Shown: one piece after another, positions 1 to 9,236 of the stretch
Layout: each line of letters starts with the position of its first letter
Position numbering within the stretch: the first letter of the stretch is position 1
Source: Hordeum vulgare subsp. vulgare
Lineage: Eukaryota; Streptophyta; Magnoliopsida; Poales; Poaceae
Length of the DNA: 64,000 nt
Assembly (NCBI RefSeq): GCF_904849725.1
Contig: NC_058524.1
Coordinates: forward strand, 552,423,763 to 552,487,762
Direction of reading: 5' to 3'
Made by a program: the position numbers and the translations under genes
The notes under the pieces: model-generated
Database searches by the model: none
What the model saw: only the letters and a program-made list of their open reading frames with translations
Told to the model about the DNA's origin: nothing

Positions 1-958
1 ATGCAAGCTCCAGCGATCCTTCAATGGACTGGTGCAAGCATCCCGGAGTGGGAATATATACTTTGATGAGATGGTCAAAGATTTTGGGTTTGTACAAGGT
101 TTATGAGAAACTTGTATTTCCAAAGAAGTGAGTGGGAGCACTATAGAATTTCTGATAAGTATATGTGGCTAACATATTGTGGATCAGAAGTATTGTAGAA
201 TTTCTGTAAAGCATACAAGATTGTTTGAAAGGAGTTTTCAAAGGAATACCTGGATTGCGCTACTTGAACGTTGAACATCAAAGATCTATGGAGATAGATC
301 GAAAGCTCTTAATAGAAGTTTCAACAAGGTGCATGCCTTGACAAGTTTTTGAAGGAGTTCAAAATAGATCAGCAAAGAAGGAGTTCTTGGTTGCGTTGTA
401 AGGTGTGAATTTGAGTAAGACTCAAAACTCGACCACGTCAGAATAAAGAAAATACATGAAGGTCGTCTTCTATGCCTTAGCCGTAGACTCTAAAGTATGC
501 CATGCTGAGTACCACACCTGATGTGTGCCTTGCAGCAAGTCTGTTAAGAGGTACACAGAGTGATCCAGGATTGAATCACTGATCAGCGGTCAAAGTTATC
601 CTTAGTAACTAAATAGACTAAGGAATTTTTCTCGATTATGGAGGTGGTTAAAGAGTTCGTCGTAAAGGGTTACGTCGATGCAAGCTTTGACACTAATTCG
701 AATAACTATGAGTAGTGAAACGGATTCGTATAGTAGAGTAGATATTTGGAGCATTTCCGAATAGCACGTAGTAGCAGCATCTATAAGATGACATAAAGAT
801 TTGTAAATAACGCACGGATCTGAAAGTTTCAGAACCGTTGACTCAAACCTCTCTCACTAGCAAGACGTGATCAGACCCCAGAACTATATGGGTCTTGGAT
901 TCGTTGAAATCACGTGGTGATGTGAACTAGATTATTGACTCTAGTGCAAGTGGGAGAC
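1..958 (+). pseudogene. Decayed tail of a Ty1/copia pol gene (reverse transcriptase to RNase H)
   Basis: No open frame survives, but the DNA lines up with the pol 3' part of the better copia copy at 46131-47309. It begins with the same 'tgcaagctcca...tggtgcaag' stretch, continues through the segment after the YVDD region, and ends in the same tail that precedes the LTR. The matching stretch is about 220 bases longer in the other copy, so internal deletions are likely. The end (ctagtgcaagtgggagac) is the polypurine tract that primes plus-strand synthesis, directly followed by the LTR at 959. The rest of this element lies left of the window. It is a dead copy. The family assignment (BARE/WIS/Angela type) rests on the LTR start and on the alignment. 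Confidence 0.8.
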
Positions 959-1034
959 TGTTGGAAATATGCCCTAGAGGCAATAATAATTAGTTATTAT
1001 TATATTTCTTTGTTCATGATAATCGTTTATTATC
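959..1034 (+). mobile_element. Left piece of the 3' LTR of the BARE/Angela-like copia element
   Basis: Starts TGTTGGAAATATGCCC, the same LTR start as at 47310, directly after the polypurine tract. After 76 bases it is interrupted by the Tat gypsy element and resumes at 13781. Removing the insert and one 5-bp duplication restores a colinear LTR of about 1831 bp. Confidence 0.93.
1030..1034. repeat. Target site duplication TTATC, left copy
   Basis: TTATC lies directly before the TG of the 5' LTR of the Tat element and again directly after the CA of its 3' LTR (13776-13780). A 5-bp duplication is what retroviral-type integrases leave. Confidence 0.95.
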
Positions 1035-1590
1035 TGATGGGGTTATAGTCCTAGGGTAGGGTCATAGGCCTGCCCTGTAGGTCCTACCCAAGGACTACCC
1101 TTCATAAGAGACAAGGCCCTTAGTCAGTTCTGACTGAACTAAGTAGTTCCCATCATCCAGTCGGTAACATATCTTCAACCATCCAGTCGGAGACGAGCAT
1201 TCGGAGAATATCAAGCTAACCGACTGGATTCCACTCTGTGCATCGTAACCCCCCTGGGGGAAACGGTCATACGTTTCCACACGCCTTTATTAGCATTTAA
1301 GACGTACGTTACCTGTAACGTAGGCATTTATTCGCCACTACTCCACCCCTGCGCACCGAACCATTGTGGAGGGCAGCGCACTCTATATAAGCCACCCTCC
1401 CCCACTGGTGCAGGGGTTAACAACTCATTGTATTCTATATTCCACTCGACAACAAGTTCCCAGAGCACTGAGACGTAGGGCTATTACCTCCACCGCAAGG
1501 GGCCTGAACTCATACAACCTCGTCGTAGCTAAGGCTCTGCCCATCCTTTTCGTACCCTACACATCTACTGTCAGACTTATACCCACGACA
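1035..1590 (+). repeat. 5' LTR of the Tat element (556 bp)
   Basis: Begins TGATGGGG and ends ACGACA (TG...CA). It is nearly identical to 13219-13775. It contains a TATA box at 1384 and drives sense transcription of gag-pol. Confidence 0.95.
1384..1390 (+). promoter_or_regulatory. TATA box of the Tat 5' LTR
   Basis: TATATAA in the context cactctatataagccacc, about 200 bases before the LTR end. The same box is kept in the 3' LTR at 13568-13574. Confidence 0.7.
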
Positions 1591-1592
1591 GT

Positions 1593-1610
1593 TGGCGCCC
1601 ACCGTGGGGC
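1593..1610 (+). other. Primer binding site of the Tat element
   Basis: TGGCGCCCACCGTGGGGC starts two bases after the LTR end, where a host tRNA 3' end primes minus-strand synthesis. I do not name the tRNA. Confidence 0.75.
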
Positions 1611-1657
1611 ATGCGTCTAAGCGACTTCCGGCGAGTTTGCGACTACTTCCTTTCGTC

Positions 1658-3346
1658 ATGTCATCCGATGGAGATTCGAGCATGGGTCACCAGATCTTCT
1701 TCGGCGCTCTCTCCTTCATCATCGACGATTCGGCGTGGTTTCAGGATGCTCCTCTCGACGTCGAGGCGCTTCCCCGTCGTGGGGCTACGCACTTCCGTGC
1801 CGGCGCCCGCGGCATTCTTCTTCTCCAGCAGTCGGCTCCGGTGTCGATCTTCACCACCGTCACGCACCGCTACAAGCGGTCCCGCCGTCCGCGGCGCCAG
1901 CGTTGGGTGCAACATGCCCAGGAGCGCCAGAACGCGTCTTCACAAGTGGCGGTTTTAGAGTCTGTTGTGGTTGCCCCGCTGTCCCAGCGCTCGGACTCGG
2001 TTCCGACTGAGTTTCCATCCGAGTACGCGGGTCGCGGGCCTACAACAGAAGTACACATGGCCAACTCCCATGAAGATCCCTGTCAAGCTGGCCGGAACGA
2101 GCACGAGGTCGGCGAAACGTCCGGCGCGCATCGTCCACCTCGTCGTTCTGCCAGTCGACACACTCGGCGGAGCAATGTGGAGTTGTTCCGCACACCCCTC
2201 CTCAACTTGGCTGCGGCTGCCAAGATAGCCGATTCCCTCCAGCCGACTGATTCAGAAGCTGGTAGAGGGATCGAGCAAATCCGCGCCCTGTTGCACACAG
2301 CGCAGCAGCAGAATTCGGCAGTCTCCCAGTCGCACAACAGGATCCACAGTAGTTCTGTTCATGCGAATACGCATCGGTCAGTCCACAGCCCTGGTTCCCA
2401 GCAGCGGCACAGGGGAGGTAGCCGTTCCATAAATCACGAACATCGCCGCCGTTCACACGCCCCTCCGCGGGGTGGGCCCTACGGGCCACGACATCATGAT
2501 GATCGGCGTTCAGTCGGCGACACTTACGACCCAAGGCCCGACGCAAGAGGGCGTATTGCCCAGCGAAGGGTCGACAGGGGCCGAACCCACCGCGATGGTT
2601 ACGATATGGACCGTCCGAGTGGAAGCAGGACCATCGTGTCTGGTCCCGAGTGTTTCAGTCGAGCCATCCGTTCGGCTGACATCTCGCCCAACTTCAGATT
2701 GGCGATGGGAAGCAGCAAGTTTACAGGAGAGTCCAAGCCAGAAACGTGGCTGGATGATTACCGAGTGGCAGTCCAGATCGGAGGAGGGGACGACCATGTC
2801 GCCATGAAACACCTCCCTCTGATGCTCGACGGCTCGGCGCGAGCGTGGCTGGACCAGTTGGCCCCCTCCAATATCTACAGTTGGGCAGATCTGGCCCGAG
2901 TGTTTATCAAGACCTTCGAAGGGACGTGCAAGCGCCCTGCAGGCCTCGTGGAGCTCCATCATTGCGTCCAGAAGCAGAATGAGCCCCTGCGTGATTTCAT
3001 TCAGCGTTGGACAACTCCCTACCACACGGTGGAGAACGTCACAGAGCATCAAGCAGTCTGCGCCTTCAAGGCAGGCGTGCGGTACAGGGATCTGTACCTA
3101 AAGTTCAGCCGAACAGGTGACATCTCCATGAGCAAGATGATGGAGATAGCAGCGCACTATGCAAATGGCAAAGAAGAGGACCGCATCCGAAGCGGCAAGC
3201 ACAAGACAGTCGGCGACGGAGACGGGAGTAACACTCGGAAGCAGAAGCAAAAAGCTTCGTCCACTCCGCAGGCAGAAGCTGCAGCCGTGACCAATGCCAA
3301 GTTCAAGGGCAAAGGGAAGGCGCAGTTTACCCCCAAGAAGAAGTAG
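1658..3346 (+). CDS. gag: Gag polyprotein of the Tat element
   Basis: Open frame of 562 residues from ATG 1658. A methionine at 1592 in the same frame overlaps the primer site and is less likely. The N-terminal half is rich in Arg, Ser and His and of low complexity. The capsid-type retrotransposon gag domain lies in the second half (about residues 355-490): an SSKFTGESKPETWLDDY start, an ARAWLDQL segment and a FIQRWTT segment. A Lys-rich tail follows. No CCHC zinc knuckle is visible. The frame ends in TAG at 3344-3346, but the same frame runs straight on into protease. Gag and pol were thus probably one polyprotein, and this TAG may be a mutation (for example CAG or AAG to TAG) rather than a true end. 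Role: coat of the cytoplasmic virus-like particle that packages the element RNA. Confidence 0.88.
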   Translation: MSSDGDSSMGHQIFFGALSFIIDDSAWFQDAPLDVEALPRRGATHFRAGARGILLLQQSAPVSIFTTVTHRYKRSRRPRRQRWVQHAQERQNASSQVAVLESVVVAPLSQRSDSVPTEFPSEYAGRGPTTEVHMANSHEDPCQAGRNEHEVGETSGAHRPPRRSASRHTRRSNVELFRTPLLNLAAAAKIADSLQPTDSEAGRGIEQIRALLHTAQQQNSAVSQSHNRIHSSSVHANTHRSVHSPGSQQRHRGGSRSINHEHRRRSHAPPRGGPYGPRHHDDRRSVGDTYDPRPDARGRIAQRRVDRGRTHRDGYDMDRPSGSRTIVSGPECFSRAIRSADISPNFRLAMGSSKFTGESKPETWLDDYRVAVQIGGGDDHVAMKHLPLMLDGSARAWLDQLAPSNIYSWADLARVFIKTFEGTCKRPAGLVELHHCVQKQNEPLRDFIQRWTTPYHTVENVTEHQAVCAFKAGVRYRDLYLKFSRTGDISMSKMMEIAAHYANGKEEDRIRSGKHKTVGDGDGSNTRKQKQKASSTPQAEAAAVTNAKFKGKGKAQFTPKKK

Positions 3347-4147
3347 TTCAACAATCCCATCCTGGACCAGCCATGTCCTGTTCATACGAAGATGGATGAA
3401 GAGGGCAACCCCATATATCCAAAGCATACCACTCGACAGTGTCGCCTCCTGATCGAGGGGTTCGACGAAGGGCAACCGAGTGAAAAGGACAATGAACAGG
3501 ATGAGGAGGATAAGGAGGATCCGTTCCCCCAAGTCCATGCAACACTCATGATTTTTGCTGACGTTGAGAGCAAGAGTCGACTGAAGCTAGTGAACAGGGA
3601 GGTGAACATGGCCACCCCTACCAACCCCAAGTTCCTCAAATGGTCTCAGACTACGATCACCTTCGACCAGTCGGATCATCCCGCACACGTACCCACCCCA
3701 GGGAGACAGGCTCTGGTCGTCGACCCGGTGGTGGAAGGAGTCCGACCGCGCAAGGTCCTCATGGATGGCGGCAGCGGCTTGAACATCATGTACGCCGACA
3801 CACTCAAGGGGATGGGCATTCCGATGTCCAAACTCAGCGAGAGTAGCATGCAGTTCCATGGAGTCGTCCCTGGACGGAAGGCCAAGTCACACGGCCAGAT
3901 CGCGTTGGACGTCGTTTTCGGCTCCGACAAGAACTTCCGCAAGGAAAAGCGGACGTTTGAAGTGGTGGAATTCCAAAGCGCTTACCACGCAATTCTGGGC
4001 CGCCCAGCGTACGCGCGTTTCATGGCCCGTCCATGTTACGTATACCTGAAGCTGAAGATGCCAGGCCCGAAAGGCGTGATCACCATCACGGGCAATCGAC
4101 AGCGGGCCGAAGAGTGTCTGCAGCAGGGATCGAGAATCGCCGACTAG
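3347..4147 (+). pseudogene. Aspartic protease domain of the Tat gag-pol
   Basis: In frame with gag after the TAG at 3344. A conserved linker (HTKMDEEGN, HTTRQCRLL) precedes the protease. The active-site region reads VLMDGGSGLNIMY, with DGGS in place of the usual DT/SG triad, a form often seen in Tat elements. A second conserved segment (AILGRPAYARFMA) lies some 90 residues later. The protease would cut the polyprotein inside the particle. The frame is closed by TAG at 4145-4147 and the same frame continues beyond it. With stops on both sides it cannot be made as part of a normal polyprotein, hence pseudogene. Confidence 0.85.
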
Positions 4148-5244
4148 CAGATGGCCGTCCTCGAGCTCGACGAGTACAAGAAAACAGTCGACCCCACCGA
4201 TCTGATGCGCTCGAAGAAGCCAGCTTCAGAGTCTGCATTCCAGTCGGCGGGAGAGACGAAGAAGGTCAGCATCCACCCGACGGACGACACTGCTGCCCCA
4301 ACGAACATCTCCACCACCCTTGATCCTAAATAGGAAGCCGAGCTCACCCAATTCCTCCGTGAGAACTGGGACATCTTCGCATGGAAACCCTCTGACATGC
4401 CGGGTGTTCCCAGGGAGTTGGCTGAGCACCGACTGCATGTGGATCCCACCGCTCGGCCCGTCCGAGAGCGCCTACGCCGGTCCGCCGCGCACAAGAGGAA
4501 GGCAATCGGGGAAGAAGTGGCCAAGCTGCTGGCAGCCAACTTCATTCGCGAGGTTCACCACTCCGAGTGGCTCGTCAATGTTGTCATGGTGCCCAAGAAG
4601 GACAAGTCGCTCCGAATGTGCATCGACTTCAAGCATCTCAATAAGGTCTGCCCGAAAGACCATTTTCCGCTCCCCCGCATAGATCAAATTGTCGATTCAA
4701 CTGCGGACTGCGAGCGTTTATCATTTCTTGATGCTACCCGGGCTATCATCAGATCCGTCTGTATGGCCCCGATGAATTAAAGACAGCCTTCATCACCCCA
4801 TTCGGGTGCTTCTGCTACATCACTATGCCATTTGGTTTGAAGAATGCAGGAGCTACCTTTATGCGCATGATCCAAAAATGCCTCCTCGACCAGATCGGTC
4901 GGAATATAGAGGCATATATGGATGATATCGTAGTTAAGTCACGCAAAGGTTCCGACCTGCTAACTGACTTGGCAGAAACATTCGCCAACCTTCGTAGGTA
5001 CGGTATCAAGCTCAACCCCGCCAAATGTTCATTCGGCGTTCCCAGCGGAAAGTTACTCGGTTTTTTCGTTTCCGAACGAGGGATCAATGTCAACCCCGAG
5101 AAGATCGGGACCATCGTCCGAATGGAGAGGCCGGTCAGAATACACGATGTTCAACGGCTCACAGGTTGCCTAGCGTCTTTGAGCAGGTTCATCAGTCGAC
5201 TCGGCGAGAAAGCACTTCCTCTGTACCGACTCATGAAGAAATGA
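4148..5244 (+). pseudogene. Reverse transcriptase domain of the Tat gag-pol
   Basis: The frame continues through a linker to a second TAG at 4331-4333, then into reverse transcriptase. Visible blocks are FIREVHHSEWLVNVVMVPKK, RMCIDFKHLNKVCPKDHFPL and the catalytic AYMDDIVVKS at about 4915. Just before, near 4734, one base is missing where family members read LDAY-GYHQIRL, so the second half (from 4735) lies in another frame. A TGA at 5242-5244 interrupts the thumb/connection part. The domain would copy element RNA to DNA in the particle. Three stops and a frameshift make this copy non-functional, although the LTRs are only about 2% different. Confidence 0.88.
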
Positions 5245-6160
5245 GATACTTTCGAGTGGACAGACGAAGCCCAAGTCGCATTCGACGACCTCGAAGTCCT
5301 ACTTTCCACCCAGCCGGTTCTTACTGCTCCGCTCAGTAAAGAGGCCCTTCTTCTGTATATCGCGGCTACAAATCAAGTCGTCAATACTGTTCTTACAGTC
5401 GATCGAGAAGAAGAAGGCAAAGCATACAAAGTTCAGCGGCCAGTGTACTACGTCTCCGAAGTCTTGACTCCTTCCAAGCAGAGGTATCCCCACTATCAAA
5501 AACTTATCTACGGGATATACATGACTGCGAAGAAGGTGGCCCATTATTTTCAAGACCACTCGGTGTCTGTCGTTTCTGATGCTCCGTTGTCGGAAATTCT
5601 CCACAATCGAGACGCATCAGGCCGAGTGGCGAAGTGGGCAATGGAGATGCTGTACTGCGATGTCAAGTTCGAGGCCAAGAAAGCTATTAAGTCTCAAGCT
5701 CTGGCTGACTTCATAGCAGAATGGGTAGAACAACAGCAACCGACCCACATCTACTCGGCCCATTGGACAATGTTCTTCGATGGGTCCAAGATGTTGAATG
5801 GCTCCGGCGCTGGCGTTGTGATCATATCGCCAAAGGGCGACAAGCTCAAGTACGTGCTACAGATACACTTCGATTCCTCCATCAACGAGGCAGAGTATGA
5901 AGCTCTCCTCTACGGATTGCGCATGGCCATCTCACTCGGCGTCCGTCGCCTGATGGTCTACGGCGATTCGGATTTGGTGGTCAATCAAGTGATGAAAGAG
6001 TGGGACGTCAGGAACCCCACCATGACCACATGCTACAATGCAGTGAGGAAGCTTGAGAAGAAGTTTGAAGGTCTAGAACTTCACCATGTTCCGAGACTGA
6101 AGAACCAAGCAGCTGATGAGTTGGCAAAACTCGGATCTACTCGGAGACCAGTCCCGAGTG
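5245..6160 (+). pseudogene. RNase H followed by a second, archaeal-type RNase H (Tat hallmark)
   Basis: After the TGA at 5242 the frame runs on. The first part (FEWTDEAQVAFDDL, VYYVSEVLTPSKQRYPHYQKL) is the Ty3/gypsy RNase H and connection, with weak catalytic residues. Then HWTMFFDGSKMLNGSGAGVV starts a second RNase H at about 5761. Its acidic residues are visible as FDGS, NEAEYEALLYGL and YGDSDLVVNQV. This additional domain is related to archaeal/plant type RNase HI and is known from the Tat lineage, where the original RNase H is degenerate. It would remove RNA from RNA-DNA hybrids during replication. Confidence 0.85.
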
Positions 6161-7511
6161 ACGTCTGCCTCGAGCACCTGCACCTGCCCTCAGTCAAAGA
6201 AGATCCTTTCACAGAAGAACCAGTACAACCAAAGAGTTCAACAGATCCAACTGAAGTCGATGTACCTGCTGTGGTTGATCTAGTCATGGAGATTCTTGCT
6301 ATCATCCCCGATTGGACTGTGCCGATCATTGCATATATCCTGAGGCAGAAACTACGAGAAGACGAAGTCCAGGCCAGGCAGATAGTCCGCAGGTCGAAGT
6401 CATTCACTGTTATTGATGGCCAATTGTACAAGGAAAGCGTTTCAGGCATTCTTCAACAATGCATCTCCTCAGAGGAGGGGCAGCTAATCCTGGAAGATAT
6501 TCACTCGGGGACCTGCGGTCATCATGCCTCTTCGAGAGCAATCGTCGCCAAGGCATTCAGGGCTGGTTTCTTCTGGCTGCAGGCAAACGAGATGGCTAAA
6601 GATATGGTCGACCGATGTGAGGGCTGTCAGTTCTACTCCAACAAGTCCCACAAGCCGACATCTGCGTTGAAGACAATCCCTCTTGTGTGGCTGTTTGTAG
6701 TATGGGGATTAGATGCAGTCGGTCCATTCAGAACAGGCCAAGGTGGATACACACATCTGTTGGTGGCAGTCGACAAGTTCACAAAATGGATTGAAGCCAG
6801 GCCCATCAAGAAGCTCGACGCCCTAACAGCCATCAAGTTTGTCAGAGACATCATCTCCAGATTCGGTTTGCCTCACAGCATAATCACGGACAACGGAACA
6901 AACTTCGACTCAGACGGATTCAAAGGTTTTTGTACAAGCCAAGGTATCCGAGTGGATTTTGCTTCCGTAGCACATCCTCAATCCAATGGACAAGCAGAGC
7001 GGGCGAATGGACTCATTCTGCAAGGTTTGAAGCCCCGACTCCTGCGAGAGGTCGGACATGCCGCTGGCGCATGGGTCACCGAGCTACCTTCAGTGCTTTG
7101 GGGTCTCCGCACAACCCCGAACAGATCTACAGGGCGATCACCGTTCTTCCTCGTTTATGGAGAAGAAGCGGTCCTTCCGAGTGACTTGCTTCACAATGCT
7201 CCACGAGTCGAACTCTTCTCCGAAGCTGAAGCAGAACAAGCAAGGCGAGATGGAGTGGACCTTCTAGAGGAGGAGCGCGAGATCTGTGGCGCTTTCATGG
7301 ACGCCACGTCAGGAGTCGCATGTTCCAAGCAGGCGACCTGCTGCTCCGAGTGGATTAGCAAAGACGTCACAAGTTGGCTCCTGCCTGGGAAGGACCCTTC
7401 ATCATCTCCAAGGTGCTGAACAACGGAGCATACAGACTCTACAACATCGACAAGGAGACAGACGAGCCGCGAGCATGGAACGGAGATCTTCTGAAGCGCT
7501 TCTACACGTGA
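6161..7511 (+). pseudogene. Integrase of the Tat element
   Basis: The zinc-binding HHCC domain is at about 6505-6640 (HHASSRAIVAK, then CEGC). The catalytic core is at about 6700-7080: AVDKFTKWIEARP after the first Asp, SIITDNGTNF with the second Asp, and QSNGQAERANGL with the Glu. The frame in use until 7419 ends in a wrong-frame tail. A shift at roughly 7290-7320 is needed to reach the true C-terminus, which reads through FIISKVLNNGAYRLYNID and LLKRFYT to TGA at 7509-7511. On that path a TAG lies at 7356-7358. Role: inserts the cDNA into the genome. Downstream, 7512-7624 is a short spacer before the tandem array. Confidence 0.86.
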
Positions 7512-7624
7512 CCGTCGACAGAAGCAATGTAAATAACAAGTATTGATGAAATAATATAAAGCAGATTGAGCTTTTGCAGATTCAGAATTCTTCCGCGGTC
7601 GCAGACTCCGGTCTCAAAAAAAAA

Positions 7625-8545
7625 ACTTAGCTGCGATCCAGAATCGCCTAAGTTCTAACTTTCTCCGAGTGTGCACTAAACGTCGCACTCGGGGACTTAG
7701 CTGTGATCAAGAATCACCTAAGTAATAACTTTCTCCGAGTGTGCACTAAACGTCGCACTCGGGGACTTAGCTGTGATCAAGAATCACCTAAGTAATAACT
7801 TTCTTCGAGTGTGCACTAAACGTCGCACTCGGGGACTTAGCTGTGATCAAGAATCACCTAAGTAATAACTTTTTCGAGTGTGCACTAAACGTCGCACTCG
7901 GGGACTTAGCTGTGATCAAGAATCACCTAAGTAATAAATTTCTCTGAGTGTGCACTAAACGTCGCACTCGGGGACTTAGCTGTGATCAAGAATCACCTAA
8001 GTAATAATTTTCTCCGAGTGTGCACTACAAACGTCGCACTCGGGGACTTAGCTGCGATCAAGAATCGCCTATGTAATAACTTTCTCCGAGTGTGCACTAA
8101 ACGTCGCACTCGGGGACTTAGCTGTGATCAAGAATCACCTAAGTAATAACTTTCTCCGAGTGTGCACTAAACGTCGCACTCGGGGACTTAGCTGTGATCA
8201 AGAATCACCTAAGTATTAACTTTCTCCGAGTGTGCGCTAAACGTCGTACTCGGAGACTTAGCTGCGATCAAGAATCGCCTAAGTATTAACTTTCTTCGAG
8301 TGTGCACTTCACGTCACACTCGGGGACTTAGCTGCGATCAAGAATCGCCTAAGTATTAACTTTCTCCGAGTGTACACTTAACGTCACACTTGGGGACTTA
8401 GCTGCGATAAAGAATCGTCTAAGTATTAACTTTCTCCGAGCGAACACTTAACGTCACTCTCGGGGACTTAGATGCGTTCAAGAATCGCCTAAGTATCAAC
8501 TTACTCCGAGTGTGCACTCGGGGGCTTAGCTGCGTTCCAGACTCG
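7625..8545 (+). repeat. Tandem array of about thirteen 70-bp units, each with two potential hairpins
   Basis: The unit runs ggggacttag...cgtcgcactc and repeats every 70 bases (some copies 68-73), decaying toward 8545. Each unit has an inverted pair CTTAG..GTGAT/ATCAC..CTAAG around CAAGA and a second pair CCGAGTG..GCACTCGG. The array lies between pol and the antisense gene, a region variable in Tat elements. No coding sense is seen. Confidence 0.93.
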
Positions 8546-8549
8546 CCTA

Positions 8550-9010
8550 AGTACATGAGTAATAGACCCTCATTGAGGGTCATGCGGATGTCAAAACAAC
8601 CGACAACTACATGAGTAGAATACCCTCATTGAGGCTCATGTGGATGTCAAAACCACTGACAACTACATGACATACACATCGCACCGCGTGCGACCTCATA
8701 GTCACACTCGACAACATAGCCGCGATCCCGTATCGCCCAAATATTTTTTGACCTTCGAGTGTGTCCTTCAGATCCACTCGGAGACTCAACAGACCCTCAT
8801 GGAGGCTCATGTGGATGTCAAGACCACTGACAATTACATAAGTACCAACTCGCTTCGAGTGAGGCCTGTCCGACGCACTCGACGACTTAGCTGCGATCAT
8901 AAATCGCCTAAGTACTCTATTGTCTTCGAGTGAGCCCTACAGATCCACTCGGAGACCCCGCAAGACCCTCACAGAGGCTCATGCAGATGTCAAGACAACT
9001 GACACTTACA
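8550..9010 (+). repeat. Second-order repeat of about 172 bp with diverged array units
   Basis: The block 'accctca..gaggctcatgtggatgtcaa.accactgacaa' occurs at about 8621, 8792 and 8964, spaced about 171-172 bases. Between the blocks lie diverged versions of the 70-bp unit (cttagctgcgatcataaatcgcctaag near 8889). It looks like an older, higher-order part of the same array. Confidence 0.75.
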
Positions 9011-9236
9011 TGTTATGCATGTTTGCCATTGGTTTCACCAAGAAACGCCAAACAAAAACTCGAGGCAAAATTGCAACACAAGAGCAAACGATTTGATTCA
9101 GATTCAAAGCTCAAACAAAGATAGTTCACTCCGTGCGGATCAAGCTTACCCGCACCGATCCAAGAATGTGACGGCCAACAGCAGTGGCCAAAGTTCCTTA
9201 CAAATCAACACTCGGCATACCGAGGATAAAGTTTTC

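Noticed and set aside
1592..1657. Upstream methionine for the Tat gag
   Set aside because: Overlaps the primer binding site; ATG 1658 is downstream and more plausible.
7625..8545. CRISPR-like array
   Set aside because: Units are tandem without unique spacers, in a plant retrotransposon.
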